Shown here piece by piece: positions 1 to 8,894 of a DNA stretch of 64,000 nucleotides (positions within the stretch are counted from its first letter, which is position 1; each line of letters begins with the position of its first letter). A model generated the notes under the pieces. The model did no database searches. It was given only the letters and a program-made list of their open reading frames with translations, and was not told the DNA's origin. The translations under genes were made by a program, and so were the position numbers. This DNA comes from Boseongicola sp. (GTDB taxonomy: Bacteria; Pseudomonadota; Alphaproteobacteria; Rhodobacterales; Rhodobacteraceae): NCBI GenBank assembly GCA_014075275.1, contig CP046179.1:366501-430500 (forward strand), read 5' to 3'.

Positions 1-838
1 CCATAATTGTCGCCGGGTCTGTGCCGTAGTCGATGAATTCGATACGGTCCATATAGGCGCCGTTGCCTTCGTTCCACCAAGTGTGGTTCGGGTTCTTGAC
101 GATGACAGCTTTTTCGCCAACCGCATAGGAATCTGGCAAATAGGCGCCGGTGCCGACCGGATTGTCGATTGGGTGAGCGCCAACCAGATCGCGGTGAACA
201 ACCGCCATCGGATAATCAGCAAGACCAGCGATGATCGAGATATCGGGCTGCGTGAACTTCAGGACAACCGTGTGGTCGCCGTCTGATGTAACTGCACCTT
301 CGCGCATTTTGCCGGTGTCGCCGTCAACCAGCGAGCCCATGCGGCCTGGGGCCGAGCTACCTTCAACGCCGGTGTCGCACCAGCCTTCAAAGTTTGCGAT
401 TACGTCGGCGGCGATAAAGTCGTCGCCATTGTTCCACTTGACGCCCTGGCGCAGGTTCAGACGATACTCGGTTGCGTCGTCGTTGGCTTCCCAGCTTTCC
501 ATAAGGACCGGAGTGAACGATCCATCAGCTTCGTAATGCACGAGGAGTTCCAGCCAGCCGCGGCTGATGTTGCCCATTTCCGACCATTCATAAAGGCGCG
601 GTTCGGTCAGGCCGTGGACTTCTTGCTGAATGCGAAGCGTGCCACCCATTTTGGCATGCCCTGCAGCTTGAGCAGGTGCGGTTGCACCGATCAGGCCGTA
701 AGCAGCTGTTGCCGTAACACCTAAGGCAGTCGAGCGTGCCATAAATTCGCGGCGGCTGAGTTTACCGTCCTTGAATTCCTGAGCATGCATCCGCGCAAAA
801 GGATGTACAGCCACTTTGGATTTGTTGGGTTTCGTCAT
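1..838 (-). CDS. Peptide/dipeptide-type ABC substrate-binding protein, Tat-exported (3' end off window)
   Basis: Reading down from the ATG at 838, the frame stays open to the window edge (about 279 codons), so the C-terminal half is missing. Residues 29-33 are SRREF, followed by a hydrophobic stretch and an Ala-rich cleavage region (APAQA), which is a twin-arginine signal peptide. The mature part begins with GGTLRI and continues with RLYEW and [13 protein letters not shown], the pattern of SBP_bac_5 proteins that bind oligopeptides, nickel or other solutes in the periplasm. An AraC-type regulator lies 220 bases upstream on the same strand. The transported solute cannot be told from sequence; permease and ATPase genes would be expected beyond the left edge. 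Confidence 0.88.
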   Translation of the reverse strand, partial: MTKPNKSKVAVHPFARMHAQEFKDGKLSRREFMARSTALGVTATAAYGLIGATAPAQAAGHAKMGGTLRIQQEVHGLTEPRLYEWSEMGNISRGWLELLVHYEADGSFTPVLMESWEANDDATEYRLNLRQGVKWNNGDDFIAADVIANFEGWCDTGVEGSSAPGRMGSLVDGDTGKMREGAVTSDGDHTVVLKFTQPDISIIAGLADYPMAVVHRDLVGAHPIDNPVGTGAYLPDSYAVGEKAVIVKNPNHTWWNEGNGAYMDRIEFIDYGTDPATIM

Positions 839-1061
839 GTCTAGTCTCTCCCTGTCAGACATACATTCTATTTTCATACGTTCCGGCCTTCTGGCCGAAT
901 CAATTGTTATTGGAACTCTTTGTTATTGTTGTCCCTAACTCCGCTGGCAATTCTTCACGCTTCTGGCCCAAGGTCAACGGCGAGCAACTTCGATACATGT
1001 AACAAAAGCGACATTGGCATCGATCAAAAACGACATTATCGAGAATGCAGCCGAGATTCTA

Positions 1062-1946
1062 TCAAATACTCCTTTCGCGACGGAATATTGATGGGCTCTT
1101 CCCGGCCCGCGCACTGAAAGCGCGCGTGAAATAGGCTGGCGAGGCGAATCCCGAGCGGGAAGCCACAATCGCGATTGGAATTCCGGTATCCTTCAATAAA
1201 CGACAGGCTTCGAAATGCCGCCGGTCAGTCAGAAAGTCGAGCGCAGCACGTCCCGAGGCTTCGCGGCACGCGCGGCTGAGGTGGGTAGGTGTCACGCCAA
1301 GTAATTCCGCGAAATGCTGAACGCCGACTGTGTATCGAAAATCGCGCTCGACCAATGCAGTGTAGGCCTGGGTCAATCTGTGGGCTGCGTTTTCGGTGCT
1401 CGGCAAGCTGGACGCCGCCTCGATGGCATCGGATTTGCGTCCGAACCAGATGGCAAGCAGGCCAGCATGATACCGCTGAGCCAAGTCGGCGTCTGCCTCG
1501 TTGGAATGGGTTTCCTGCTCTATCGCGTCGATCATGCCGGTGAGTTCGCGCTGGAGCTGAACTTCGCGGACGCGCAAATGACGCGGCTCATTCGGCCAAA
1601 GGTCAGCACTTTCTTTCGGGATATGGATGACCGATCCGAGAACCGCGTGAGAAACCGAAAAGCCGTGCATTGTCCCGGCAGGCAGAAATACCGCGCTGTT
1701 GGCGCTGTATCCGCCGGAACGACCGGCAATCGTTATGCGACCTTGACCGCGGGTGAACCAAATCAATACAGGTCGCGAATAGCTGCGCATCGCTTCGGTT
1801 CGCCAGCGGCCGCCGCGTGCCAGTTTGGTGATGGATGTCACGGTAATCGGAGTGGTCGGTCCGTCAGTGAAGTCCGGTGTTTGGGGCGCGCGAAATTCCC
1901 CGGCAGCTTCTGCGGTTGGCAGAAGAGTAAGTCTTTGAATCGTCAC
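1062..1946 (-). CDS. AraC-family transcriptional regulator
   Basis: About 295 residues. The C-terminal third (from about residue 190) carries the double helix-turn-helix of AraC/XylS proteins: FAELLGVTPTHLSRACREASG for the first helix pair and IAIVASRSGFASPAYFTRAF for the second, with the usual spacing. The N-terminal half looks like a cupin-type sensor domain (GQGRITIAGRSGGYSANSAV, then PAGTMHGF). The start is uncertain: a GTG at 1946 has a G-rich run upstream, while an in-frame TTG exists at 1964; no ATG is available near the N terminus. It lies just upstream of the binding-protein gene in the same direction and may control that transporter, which is inference. Confidence 0.85.
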   Translation of the reverse strand: MTIQRLTLLPTAEAAGEFRAPQTPDFTDGPTTPITVTSITKLARGGRWRTEAMRSYSRPVLIWFTRGQGRITIAGRSGGYSANSAVFLPAGTMHGFSVSHAVLGSVIHIPKESADLWPNEPRHLRVREVQLQRELTGMIDAIEQETHSNEADADLAQRYHAGLLAIWFGRKSDAIEAASSLPSTENAAHRLTQAYTALVERDFRYTVGVQHFAELLGVTPTHLSRACREASGRAALDFLTDRRHFEACRLLKDTGIPIAIVASRSGFASPAYFTRAFSARAGKSPSIFRRERSI

Positions 1947-2021
1947 AGTTGACTGGCCCCCCAACCAGGTTACCCGTGAAGTTTATCGACAGGTTACCTT
2001 GTGCGTCAACCGACGAAGCTA

Positions 2022-3242
2022 TCAGGGCTTGTTGCGTGAGCTTCCTAAGAGACGCCCGATGAGGAAAGATGTCCTCGGAGCGTAAACATAGTTGGTTTTG
2101 GTGGCGGTCTTGCGAATTCTCATTCTTAAGATGCCGAACACGATCAGGATGGCGTGAATGCCGGAAACAAAGACAAACATTGCTTCGGGTCCAAGCGAAT
2201 CGATGAGTTCCGAGACTACATAGGGCGAAGCAATGGCCCCCAGTGCGTAGAGAAACAGGAGTGCTGCGGACAGTTCGCCCCTTTCGTCGTCTGTGCCGAA
2301 GTCGTGTGCATGTGCAACCGCAACAGAATAGATAGGAAATGTCGCAAATCCGAATACACCCGAGGCAAACATGACGCCTGAAGCGCCGCTCGTCGAAAGC
2401 CCGACTGTTACCGCGCAAGACACCATGGCGGCGGCTGACAACCAGATAAGAATCCAGCGACGGTCATAACGGTCGGCCAGCCAGCCTGCAGGATATTGGG
2501 CCAGGGCACCGCCAAGAACGAAGGCGGCCAAGAACAGGGCAATCTGGTCAACGGAAAGCCCAACTTCGACGCCGTATATTGGGCCGACCATACGGAAACT
2601 GGCGGTGGTGACGCCAGCCGAGATGACTCCTGCGGCTGCGAGCGGCGAGCGTTGCCAGGCCATAAAAGGACGCAATCTTGGCGCTTCGGGAATGACCGGT
2701 TCGGCTGAGCGTGTCAGGACCAACGGAATAAGCGCTGCGCAACAGACCAGGGCCAGGATATTGTAAGACACGTAGCTGGCCGGTGACAGAACCGAGATCA
2801 TCATTTGAGCAATCAGCGAACCGCCAATATCGACGACCCTATAAGTTCCCATGGCGCGGCCGCGCGTCTCGTTCGAAACTTTAGCCTGGAGCCAGCTCTC
2901 GACGACTGTGTAACACCCGGCGATACAAAGTCCGGACATGACCCTCATGGCGGCCCAGGCGGTCGGGTCAATGACAAGCATGTGACTGAGGATGCCGATT
3001 GTGCCTAGGGCGGTGAACGCGGCAAAAGCACGGCTGTGTCCAACACTGCCCATGAGGCGCGGTGCCCACCAGCAGCCTATGAAGAACCCAAAAAAGTGCG
3101 CCGATCCGAGGATACCGATCTGAGCGGTGGAGAAACCAATCTCGATTCCCGAGATTGCATCCAAGGGTGCGATGGCACCGGAGCCGAGTTGCAAAAAGAC
3201 GACTGACAAAAACAGGGCGGCGAATGAAATCAGAAGGCGCAT
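2022..3242 (-). CDS. MFS transporter, YcaD-like
   Basis: A 406-residue major facilitator superfamily protein with about twelve hydrophobic segments. It opens directly into the first membrane helix (MRLLISFAALFLSVVF). A conserved loop motif, ADRYDRR, lies between helices 8 and 9, and the first half holds the family-like stretch VVESWLQAKVSNETRGRAMG. The overall pattern resembles YcaD-type carriers of unknown substrate. I chose the ATG at 3242 because it sits at the first helix; the longer frame starts with TTG at 3314 and would add a 24-residue basic leader. The gene stands between the AraC gene and a divergent GST-like gene, giving no clue to its substrate. Confidence 0.82.
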   Translation of the reverse strand: MRLLISFAALFLSVVFLQLGSGAIAPLDAISGIEIGFSTAQIGILGSAHFFGFFIGCWWAPRLMGSVGHSRAFAAFTALGTIGILSHMLVIDPTAWAAMRVMSGLCIAGCYTVVESWLQAKVSNETRGRAMGTYRVVDIGGSLIAQMMISVLSPASYVSYNILALVCCAALIPLVLTRSAEPVIPEAPRLRPFMAWQRSPLAAAGVISAGVTTASFRMVGPIYGVEVGLSVDQIALFLAAFVLGGALAQYPAGWLADRYDRRWILIWLSAAAMVSCAVTVGLSTSGASGVMFASGVFGFATFPIYSVAVAHAHDFGTDDERGELSAALLFLYALGAIASPYVVSELIDSLGPEAMFVFVSGIHAILIVFGILRMRIRKTATKTNYVYAPRTSFLIGRLLGSSRNKP

Positions 3243-3373
3243 GGGACCGATTGGTTGGCTTGAATACGACCACTGAACGCCGTTGCGAGGGCGATGCTTG
3301 TATTTTTTCGACAAAGTGATGGCGAAAACAGGAAAAGCGTTGTGGTAGCGCGATTTGGTTCTAGGCTCGGGGT

Positions 3374-4168
3374 ATGAAACTTCGTCTGCATCATATTCCG
3401 GTTTGCCCGTTCAGTCAGCGGGTTGAGATATTGTTGGCCTTGAAAGGCATTCGTGGAGCGGTCGATTTCAACGTTATCGACATAACGAAACCGCGCCCCG
3501 GATATTTGACGGAATTAACACGTGGCACGACAGCTTTGCCAGTGATGGAGGTCGATGAGCGGACCCCAATCAAGGAAAGTTTGGTGATCCTTCGGTTTCT
3601 TGAGCATCTTTTTCCGGAAACGGTGGTCGCGAGAGTGGATGCCTATGAACACGCCCTAGAGAGCTTGCTGGTGGCCCAGGAGAGGGCTTTCACGAAAGCT
3701 GGGTATTCGATGATCCTGAATCAGGATCCAGAGAAGCGGGAGTACTGGAGCGGGCAGATACTGTCTGTCTATCGGGCGATGAACAGTATTTTGCGAGACT
3801 ACGCGCCGGGAAAGGTATTCTTTTTTGACCGGTTTGGCTGGGCTGAGATTGTTTTTACGCCCTTGTTCCAGCGGTTTTGGTTTCTAGAATATTATGAGGG
3901 GTTTGAGCTGCCCGAAGGCACAGAATTTGACCGTGTGCAGAAGTGGCGGGCGGCATGTTTGGACGAAGCCTGCGCTGGGCAAGTCAGCTATGAGCAGATT
4001 GTGAAGCTTTATTACGATTACGCCAAAGGGGCAGGGGACGGATCGGCGGTTGGCGGTCGTGAGGTGTCGAGTTTTGTGTTTGATCCGGATTGGCCTGAAC
4101 GGCCTATGCCGCCACCAGACAAATACGGGGTTTCGGCCACTGACGCTGACCTTGGTTTGGGGCGGTGA
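3374..4168 (+). CDS. Glutathione S-transferase family protein
   Basis: A 264-residue protein. The N-terminal thioredoxin-like domain (residues 1-80) begins LRLHHIPVCPFSQRVE, with Cys11-Pro-Phe-Ser14 at the usual glutathione-binding site. The cis-Pro region (TTALPVMEV) and the ESLVILRFLEHLFP segment are also typical of the fold. The rest is a helical GST C-terminal domain with many aromatic residues, plus about 40 extra residues at the end. It is transcribed away from the MFS gene. Family assignment is firm; the substrate, or even whether it is catalytic, cannot be told. Confidence 0.82.
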   Translation: MKLRLHHIPVCPFSQRVEILLALKGIRGAVDFNVIDITKPRPGYLTELTRGTTALPVMEVDERTPIKESLVILRFLEHLFPETVVARVDAYEHALESLLVAQERAFTKAGYSMILNQDPEKREYWSGQILSVYRAMNSILRDYAPGKVFFFDRFGWAEIVFTPLFQRFWFLEYYEGFELPEGTEFDRVQKWRAACLDEACAGQVSYEQIVKLYYDYAKGAGDGSAVGGREVSSFVFDPDWPERPMPPPDKYGVSATDADLGLGR

Positions 4169-4213
4169 TTTCCGCCACGGAAGTCAGCCCGGAAAATGGG
4201 ATTTTCTGGCGCC

Positions 4214-5545
4214 TCAAACAGTGTCGAGGTAGAGGTCGATCCGCTCGGCATCGTCCAGATCGCTATAGGCGTCCAGTTCTTGCCGTTTTGTCATGACGTA
4301 ATTCTTGATCAGAGACTTCGGCAAGATCCGTGACATGACCTCGCTCTTCTCAAAGAGATCGATCGCTTCGCCCCATTCGGACGGCAAGGTTTCCAGCTGT
4401 CGGCTATAGGCGTTGCCCTTGATCGGTTGTGGCGGCACAACTTTGTCTTCGATCCCCATTATCGCAGCACCCAAAACAGCCGCCAGCATCAGATAGGGAT
4501 TGATATCTCCACCGGCGACGCGGTGTTCGATGCGGCGGGCCTGTGGAGCGCCCGCCGGAATGCGAATGGCGGACGTGCGGTTTTCATAGGCCCAGCCGAT
4601 GCCTGTGGGCGCATGGGCACCGGGGACCAGACGTTCATAACTATTGCCGTGGGGCGCAAAAATCAGTGTCTGATCGCGCATGGCCTTCAGGCAGCCACCA
4701 ACAGCGTACAGCAACTCGTCGGTGCCGCGCTCGCCGCCATTGTCGAAAATATTCACTCCATCATCGTCGACGACCGAGAAATGGATGTGCATGCCATTGC
4801 CGGACCAATCACCGTAGGGCTTTGCCATAAAACTGGCGGCGAAGCCGTGCTTGCGCGCCAATCCACGGGTAAGGATCTTGAATAGCCAAGCGTCGTCAGC
4901 CGCTTTGAGGGCGGGTCCGTGTACCAGGTTGATCTCGTATTGGCCTAAACCACTTTCGCTGATGGCTGTTTCGGCGGGGATGCCCATGGCTTCACAGGCG
5001 TCATAGAGCTCGGTAAAGAAATCGTCGAAGGCGTCCAATGCCCTCAACGACAGGATTTCACCGCCCAGCCTGCGCTTGCCCGAGCGTGGCGAGGTCGGGG
5101 GTTGCAGAACGTCGCCGCTGTCATCAATCAGATAAAATTCCAACTCTGTGGCCGCGACAACCTGCCAGCCTCGATCAGTGTATCGCTGGAGTACTTTAGC
5201 GAGAGCGTGGCGCGGATCGCCGTTGAATGGCTCGCCGGAGTCGGTGAACATCCACATGGGCAACAATGCCGCCGGGTTCGCCAGCCAGGGCATTGGCACA
5301 AAACCGCGATCCGTTGGTTTGAGAACGCCATCGCGGTCGCCGGTTTCAAACACCAGCGGACTGTCTTCGATGTCGTCGCCCCAGATGTCGACGTTCAGCA
5401 CCGAGAGCGGCATTCGCACGCTGCCCTTTGTTGCTTTATCGGCAAAGCCTGAAGGCATTCGTTTGCCGCGCGCCTGACCGTTCAGGTCAGCAACCGCAGT
5501 TGTGACAGTGCGCACTTCGGGATGGGTTTTCAGCCAGTCATTCAT
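4214..5545 (-). CDS. Glutamine synthetase family protein, probable gamma-glutamylpolyamine synthetase (PuuA-like)
   Basis: A 443-residue GS-fold ligase. Visible signatures are ATELEFYLID (metal site), SGNGMHIHFS (the GS HIHxS motif), NSYERLVPGAHAPTGIGWAYENR (ATP/substrate region) and RIEHRVAGGDINPYL. The length and the DLNGQARGKRMP opening match PuuA/GlnA3-like enzymes, which glutamylate amines such as putrescine, rather than the roughly 470-residue housekeeping glutamine synthetase. It is the last gene of an amino-acid ABC operon, 7 bases after the second permease, so it probably acts on an imported amine or amino acid. A second polyamine locus lies at 50.6-56.9 kb. The substrate is inferred. 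Confidence 0.82.
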   Translation of the reverse strand: MNDWLKTHPEVRTVTTAVADLNGQARGKRMPSGFADKATKGSVRMPLSVLNVDIWGDDIEDSPLVFETGDRDGVLKPTDRGFVPMPWLANPAALLPMWMFTDSGEPFNGDPRHALAKVLQRYTDRGWQVVAATELEFYLIDDSGDVLQPPTSPRSGKRRLGGEILSLRALDAFDDFFTELYDACEAMGIPAETAISESGLGQYEINLVHGPALKAADDAWLFKILTRGLARKHGFAASFMAKPYGDWSGNGMHIHFSVVDDDGVNIFDNGGERGTDELLYAVGGCLKAMRDQTLIFAPHGNSYERLVPGAHAPTGIGWAYENRTSAIRIPAGAPQARRIEHRVAGGDINPYLMLAAVLGAAIMGIEDKVVPPQPIKGNAYSRQLETLPSEWGEAIDLFEKSEVMSRILPKSLIKNYVMTKRQELDAYSDLDDAERIDLYLDTV

Positions 5546-5552
5546 GGATTTC

Positions 5553-6356
5553 TCAACGGATCAATTGCGGGCGGTAGCGGATTTTCTTACTCGTGTTATC
5601 GGGCCGGTGCCTGTTTAGCCGACGGTTGACCCGTGAAAAGCACCAAATGATGACCAGTGTCAGAATAACGAAGTAGCCGCCTGCGATTGGGTAGGCCACA
5701 AAAGGATTGAACGTCTTGTCAGCAAAGTAGTTTGCGTAATAAAGCGCGTCGCCTTTTTGTTTTACGGCTGGGAAACCGGTGAAGAAAACCAGGGTCGTGG
5801 CGTGAAAGAGAAATATCGCTTCGTTTGTATAGGCCGGCCAGGCGATGCGCATTGTTGTTGGCCAGGTGATGCGGCGAAATCGCGACCAGCCGGACAGACC
5901 GTAGGCATCGGCGGCATCCAGATCACCACGTGGGATCGCGCGAAGTGCGCCATAGAAGATCTCGCCAGAATATGCCGAGGTGTTGAGGATGAGAACAATC
6001 AGGGCACCGGCCTGTGCTGCCGTAAACCATGGCAGAAAGCCTGCCTGCTTGAAGTTCAGGAAGATGAAGTAAGCAAGGAAGAACTGAATAAACAGCGGTG
6101 AGCCGCGAAAGACGAAAATGAACCATTCCGCTGGCTTGCGAATGAGCGGATTGGGGTTGGCTTTGGCAACGGCCATCGCATTGGCGATGAAAAAGCCGAT
6201 GATCAGGGCCAGAAGACCGAAGTAGAGGTTCCACAAGACACCCGACCCAATAAGGGTCACTTGCTGGCAAATCGTGAAATCTTCCCGTGGCAAAAGCCGT
6301 TCACCGATACCAATGGATCGGAGCGCATAGGCTTGAATGGTTTCGATGCAGGTCAT
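5553..6356 (-). CDS. Amino-acid ABC transporter permease (second subunit)
   Basis: A 267-residue HisM/GlnP-type inner-membrane permease with five or six hydrophobic helices. The EAA-type loop reads GALRAIPRGDLDAADAYGLSGWSRFRRITWP, which docks the ATPase. The start is set by the ATG at 6356, which overlaps the stop of the upstream permease by four bases (ATGA), indicating translational coupling; a longer upstream frame exists but would run far into that gene. The partner permease, binding protein and ATPase lie just upstream. The predicted substrate class is polar or basic amino acids. Confidence 0.88.
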   Translation of the reverse strand: MTCIETIQAYALRSIGIGERLLPREDFTICQQVTLIGSGVLWNLYFGLLALIIGFFIANAMAVAKANPNPLIRKPAEWFIFVFRGSPLFIQFFLAYFIFLNFKQAGFLPWFTAAQAGALIVLILNTSAYSGEIFYGALRAIPRGDLDAADAYGLSGWSRFRRITWPTTMRIAWPAYTNEAIFLFHATTLVFFTGFPAVKQKGDALYYANYFADKTFNPFVAYPIAGGYFVILTLVIIWCFSRVNRRLNRHRPDNTSKKIRYRPQLIR

Positions 6357-7219
6357 CGGCGGTTCCCTGCGATTGGCTGACCGCGCGAAAGGCGAAGTGT
6401 CAGACGGGCCAGTGCCATTTCCGATAGCTTTGTGCCGATTAGATAGAGCACGAGCAGCGCAAGGAAGTACCAGAGCCGCCAATCGCCGTGCGGGAAATCA
6501 AAGAAACGGGATGCTTTTGTCGCGCCAAGTTCGCGCGCCCAATAGACCACGTCTTCGACGCCCAGAAGGAACAAAAGCGGCGTAGCTTTGATAAGGATCA
6601 TCCAGATGTTCGATAGTCCCGGCAAAGCGTAGATCCACATTTGCGGCACCAAAACGCGCCAGAAGACCTGGCGGTGCGACATGCCATATGCTTCGGCGGT
6701 TTCCAACTGAGCGCTGGGCACAGTCATCATTGCGCCGTAGAGCACATTTGCAACGAAGGCCCCGAAAACAATGGCAAAAGTGACCACCGCAAGGGCAAAG
6801 CCATAGACTTCGTGCACCCATTGCGGGGATGTTGACGCCGGGATTTTTGCCTCGGGGCAGACAAGGAAGTTCGCGCCCTGACGTATTGGATCGGTCCAGT
6901 CCGGGCAAACGATATGGTGTTTCGACCACTCCATCGCCTGATCGAGGGCAATCACGAAGAACAGAAAGAACAGGATGTCGGGAATACCGCGCACCATCGA
7001 CGTGTAGGTTTTGCCCAATAGTGAAAGCGGCAGAAAGCGCGACCGCGAGGCCACCGCTCCGGCGAAGCCGAACGCAAGACTGACAGGCGCGGTTACGGCC
7101 AGAAGCACCAACACGACAACGACACTGATATAGAGGTTCATGTGAATGCCGGTTGTCAGATAACAGGCAAACCATGGGGCTGTGTTCAGCGTGTCGGGGT
7201 TGGTACAGAATTCAAACAT
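6353..7219 (-). CDS. Amino-acid ABC transporter permease (first subunit)
   Basis: A 288-residue HisQ-type permease. Membrane segments include LYISVVVVLVLLAVTAPVSL and VVTFAIVFGAFVANVLYGAM, and the cytoplasmic ATPase-docking loop reads AQLETAEAYGMSHRQVFWRVLVPQ. Between helices 2 and 3 is an unusually long periplasmic insert (about residues 100-140, containing two Cys: HHIVCPDW and FLVCPEAK), longer than in the common 220-240-residue HisQ proteins. It lies 43 bases after the binding-protein stop, with a hairpin in the gap. Confidence 0.88.
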   Translation of the reverse strand: MFEFCTNPDTLNTAPWFACYLTTGIHMNLYISVVVVLVLLAVTAPVSLAFGFAGAVASRSRFLPLSLLGKTYTSMVRGIPDILFFLFFVIALDQAMEWSKHHIVCPDWTDPIRQGANFLVCPEAKIPASTSPQWVHEVYGFALAVVTFAIVFGAFVANVLYGAMMTVPSAQLETAEAYGMSHRQVFWRVLVPQMWIYALPGLSNIWMILIKATPLLFLLGVEDVVYWARELGATKASRFFDFPHGDWRLWYFLALLVLYLIGTKLSEMALARLTLRLSRGQPIAGNRR

Positions 7220-7230
7220 GATTGCGGAAA

Positions 7231-7251
7231 GGCGGCGAAATTATCGCCGCC
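7231..7251 (-). terminator. Hairpin between binding protein and permease genes
   Basis: Perfect 8-bp stem: GGCGGCGA (7231-7238), five-base loop, TCGCCGCC (7244-7251), extended by flanking AAA/TTT. It lies in the 43-base gap between the binding-protein stop and the permease start. There is no long U-run, so it may act as a partial terminator or as an RNA-stability element that keeps the binding protein in excess over the membrane subunits. Confidence 0.5.
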
Positions 7252-7262
7252 CTTTCTAAGTC

Positions 7263-7994
7263 TTAGTAGGTCGCGGTTTCTTCGCCGAACCACTTGATGA
7301 GAAGGGCGTTTAGTGTGCCGTCTTCTTTCATCGAGGTGATGGCGGCATCAAACTTGGCCCGAAGTTCACCGTCGGTTTCACGGATACCCATGCCAACACC
7401 ACCGCCCAGCGGAACCGGATCGCCGACGATCTTAAGTTCGCCACCGGATTCATCTGCCATCGGCAAAAGGAAGTCGGCATCGGCAAACACGGCGTCAGCT
7501 TCTCCGCTGCGCACAGCGGCGATGGTTTCGTCCGGTGTTGCGAATTCCAGCAGGGTTGCGCCGGTTTCGGCCACGTAGCCTGACTGGATGGTGTTGATCT
7601 GCGCCGCAATGACACCGCCCATAAGGTCAACGTCATCTGATTTTGCCATGTAACGGGACGCGGTCGGTGGGTAGTAGTCCTGGGTGAAGTCGATGACCTC
7701 ATCGCGCTCGTCCGTGATCGACATGCCCGCGATGATAGTGTCGTAGTTACCGGATGTGAGGTTCGGGATAATCGAGTCCCAGTCGTTGATAACCCATTCG
7801 CAGGTCAGTTCGGCGCGCGCGCAAAGTTCATCCCCAACATCGCGTTCGAAACCGTCAATCTGACCGGCATCATTTATGAAGTTATATGGAGGGTAGGCCC
7901 CCTCTGTGCCCATGCGGACCACCGAGTGGCTGCCGGCAAATGCCGTTCCAGCGGTGATCGCTAGAGCGGTTGCCGTGATGATCAGGTTTTTCAT
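7263..7994 (-). CDS. Periplasmic amino-acid-binding protein of ABC transporter
   Basis: A 243-residue protein of SBP_bac_3 (HisJ/ArgT) type. The signal peptide covers residues 1-20 (MKNLIITATALAITAGTAFA, likely cut after Ala20). The mature start, VVRMGTEGAYPPYNFINDAG with GFERDVG, is the classic ligand-pocket pattern, and AGMSITDERDEVIDFTQDYY is the conserved hinge/ligand stretch. Two Cys (ELCARAELTCEW) may form a disulphide. It lies 16 bases after the ATPase gene in the same operon. Ligand specificity cannot be resolved from sequence alone. Confidence 0.9.
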   Translation of the reverse strand: MKNLIITATALAITAGTAFAGSHSVVRMGTEGAYPPYNFINDAGQIDGFERDVGDELCARAELTCEWVINDWDSIIPNLTSGNYDTIIAGMSITDERDEVIDFTQDYYPPTASRYMAKSDDVDLMGGVIAAQINTIQSGYVAETGATLLEFATPDETIAAVRSGEADAVFADADFLLPMADESGGELKIVGDPVPLGGGVGMGIRETDGELRAKFDAAITSMKEDGTLNALLIKWFGEETATY

Positions 7995-8010
7995 TTGGTT
8001 CTCCCTAGTC

Positions 8011-8802
8011 TTATCCGTGAGTTACGTTTCCAGCGCTGACAGCAGAAATGAACTGCTGCAAACGCGGTGATTTCGGGGCGCCGAAAACAGCATCGGGCGT
8101 CCCTTCTTCTTCGATGAGGCCCTGATGCAGAAATACAACGTGATCACTGACATCTCGGGCCAAGCTCATGTCGTGTGTGACGACAATCATTGTCCTACCT
8201 TCTTCTGCGAGCGCTTTGATCACGCGGATCACTTCCTGCTCAAGCTCAGGATCTAGTGCAGAAGTCGGTTCGTCAAACAACAATGCGCGTGGTTCCATGC
8301 ATAAAGCCCGTGCGATGGCGGCGCGCTGCTGTTGGCCGCCGGACAATTGGGCGGGCCAAACATCACATTTGTCACCAATTCCCACCTTGTCGAGATAGGC
8401 GCGTGCCTTAGTCTCAACTTCGGCCGGATCCCGTTTCAGAACAGTTATCGGTGCCTCCATAACGTTCTGCAGAACACTGAGGTGGGCCCAAAGGTTAAAC
8501 TGTTGAAAAACCATGGAAAGATTTGTGCGAATGCGCTTGACTTGGTCGCGGTCCGAAGGGCGACGGTTGTGCCCTACACCGCTCCAGACTACGGGTTCAT
8601 CTTCGAACAGAATTTCGCCTTGCTGGCTGTTTTCCAAAAGGTTTGCACAACGCAGTAGCGTTGACTTGCCCGAACCCGATGATCCGATCAAAGAAATGAC
8701 GTGACCACGCGGCGCAGATAGGCTGACGCCCTTTAAGACTTCCAGAGCGTCATAGCTCTTGTGAAGGTCTCTTATCTCAATAACTGAACTGGTTTCGGTC
8801 AC
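8011..8802 (-). CDS. Amino-acid ABC transporter ATP-binding protein
   Basis: A 263-residue polar-amino-acid-type ATPase (HisP/GlnQ). Walker A is GSSGSGKSTLLR (about residues 36-47), the signature is LSGGQQQRAAIARAL, Walker B is ALLFDEPTSALDPE, and the switch His lies in VVTHDMSLA. It is the first gene of the minus-strand operon ATPase, binding protein, two permeases, GS-like ligase. The gene upstream (phnD-like) is 92 bases away in the same direction, so it may be co-transcribed or have its own promoter. Confidence 0.92.
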   Translation of the reverse strand: MTETSSVIEIRDLHKSYDALEVLKGVSLSAPRGHVISLIGSSGSGKSTLLRCANLLENSQQGEILFEDEPVVWSGVGHNRRPSDRDQVKRIRTNLSMVFQQFNLWAHLSVLQNVMEAPITVLKRDPAEVETKARAYLDKVGIGDKCDVWPAQLSGGQQQRAAIARALCMEPRALLFDEPTSALDPELEQEVIRVIKALAEEGRTMIVVTHDMSLARDVSDHVVFLHQGLIEEEGTPDAVFGAPKSPRLQQFISAVSAGNVTHG

Positions 8803-8894
8803 TTTTTTACGATGCTGCTATCCCCAAGGCCAAAGTAAGGCCCGAAACCGGCTTGAATGCAACTGTGCTGGAGCGCGTTGCTGGACGTAAATTT

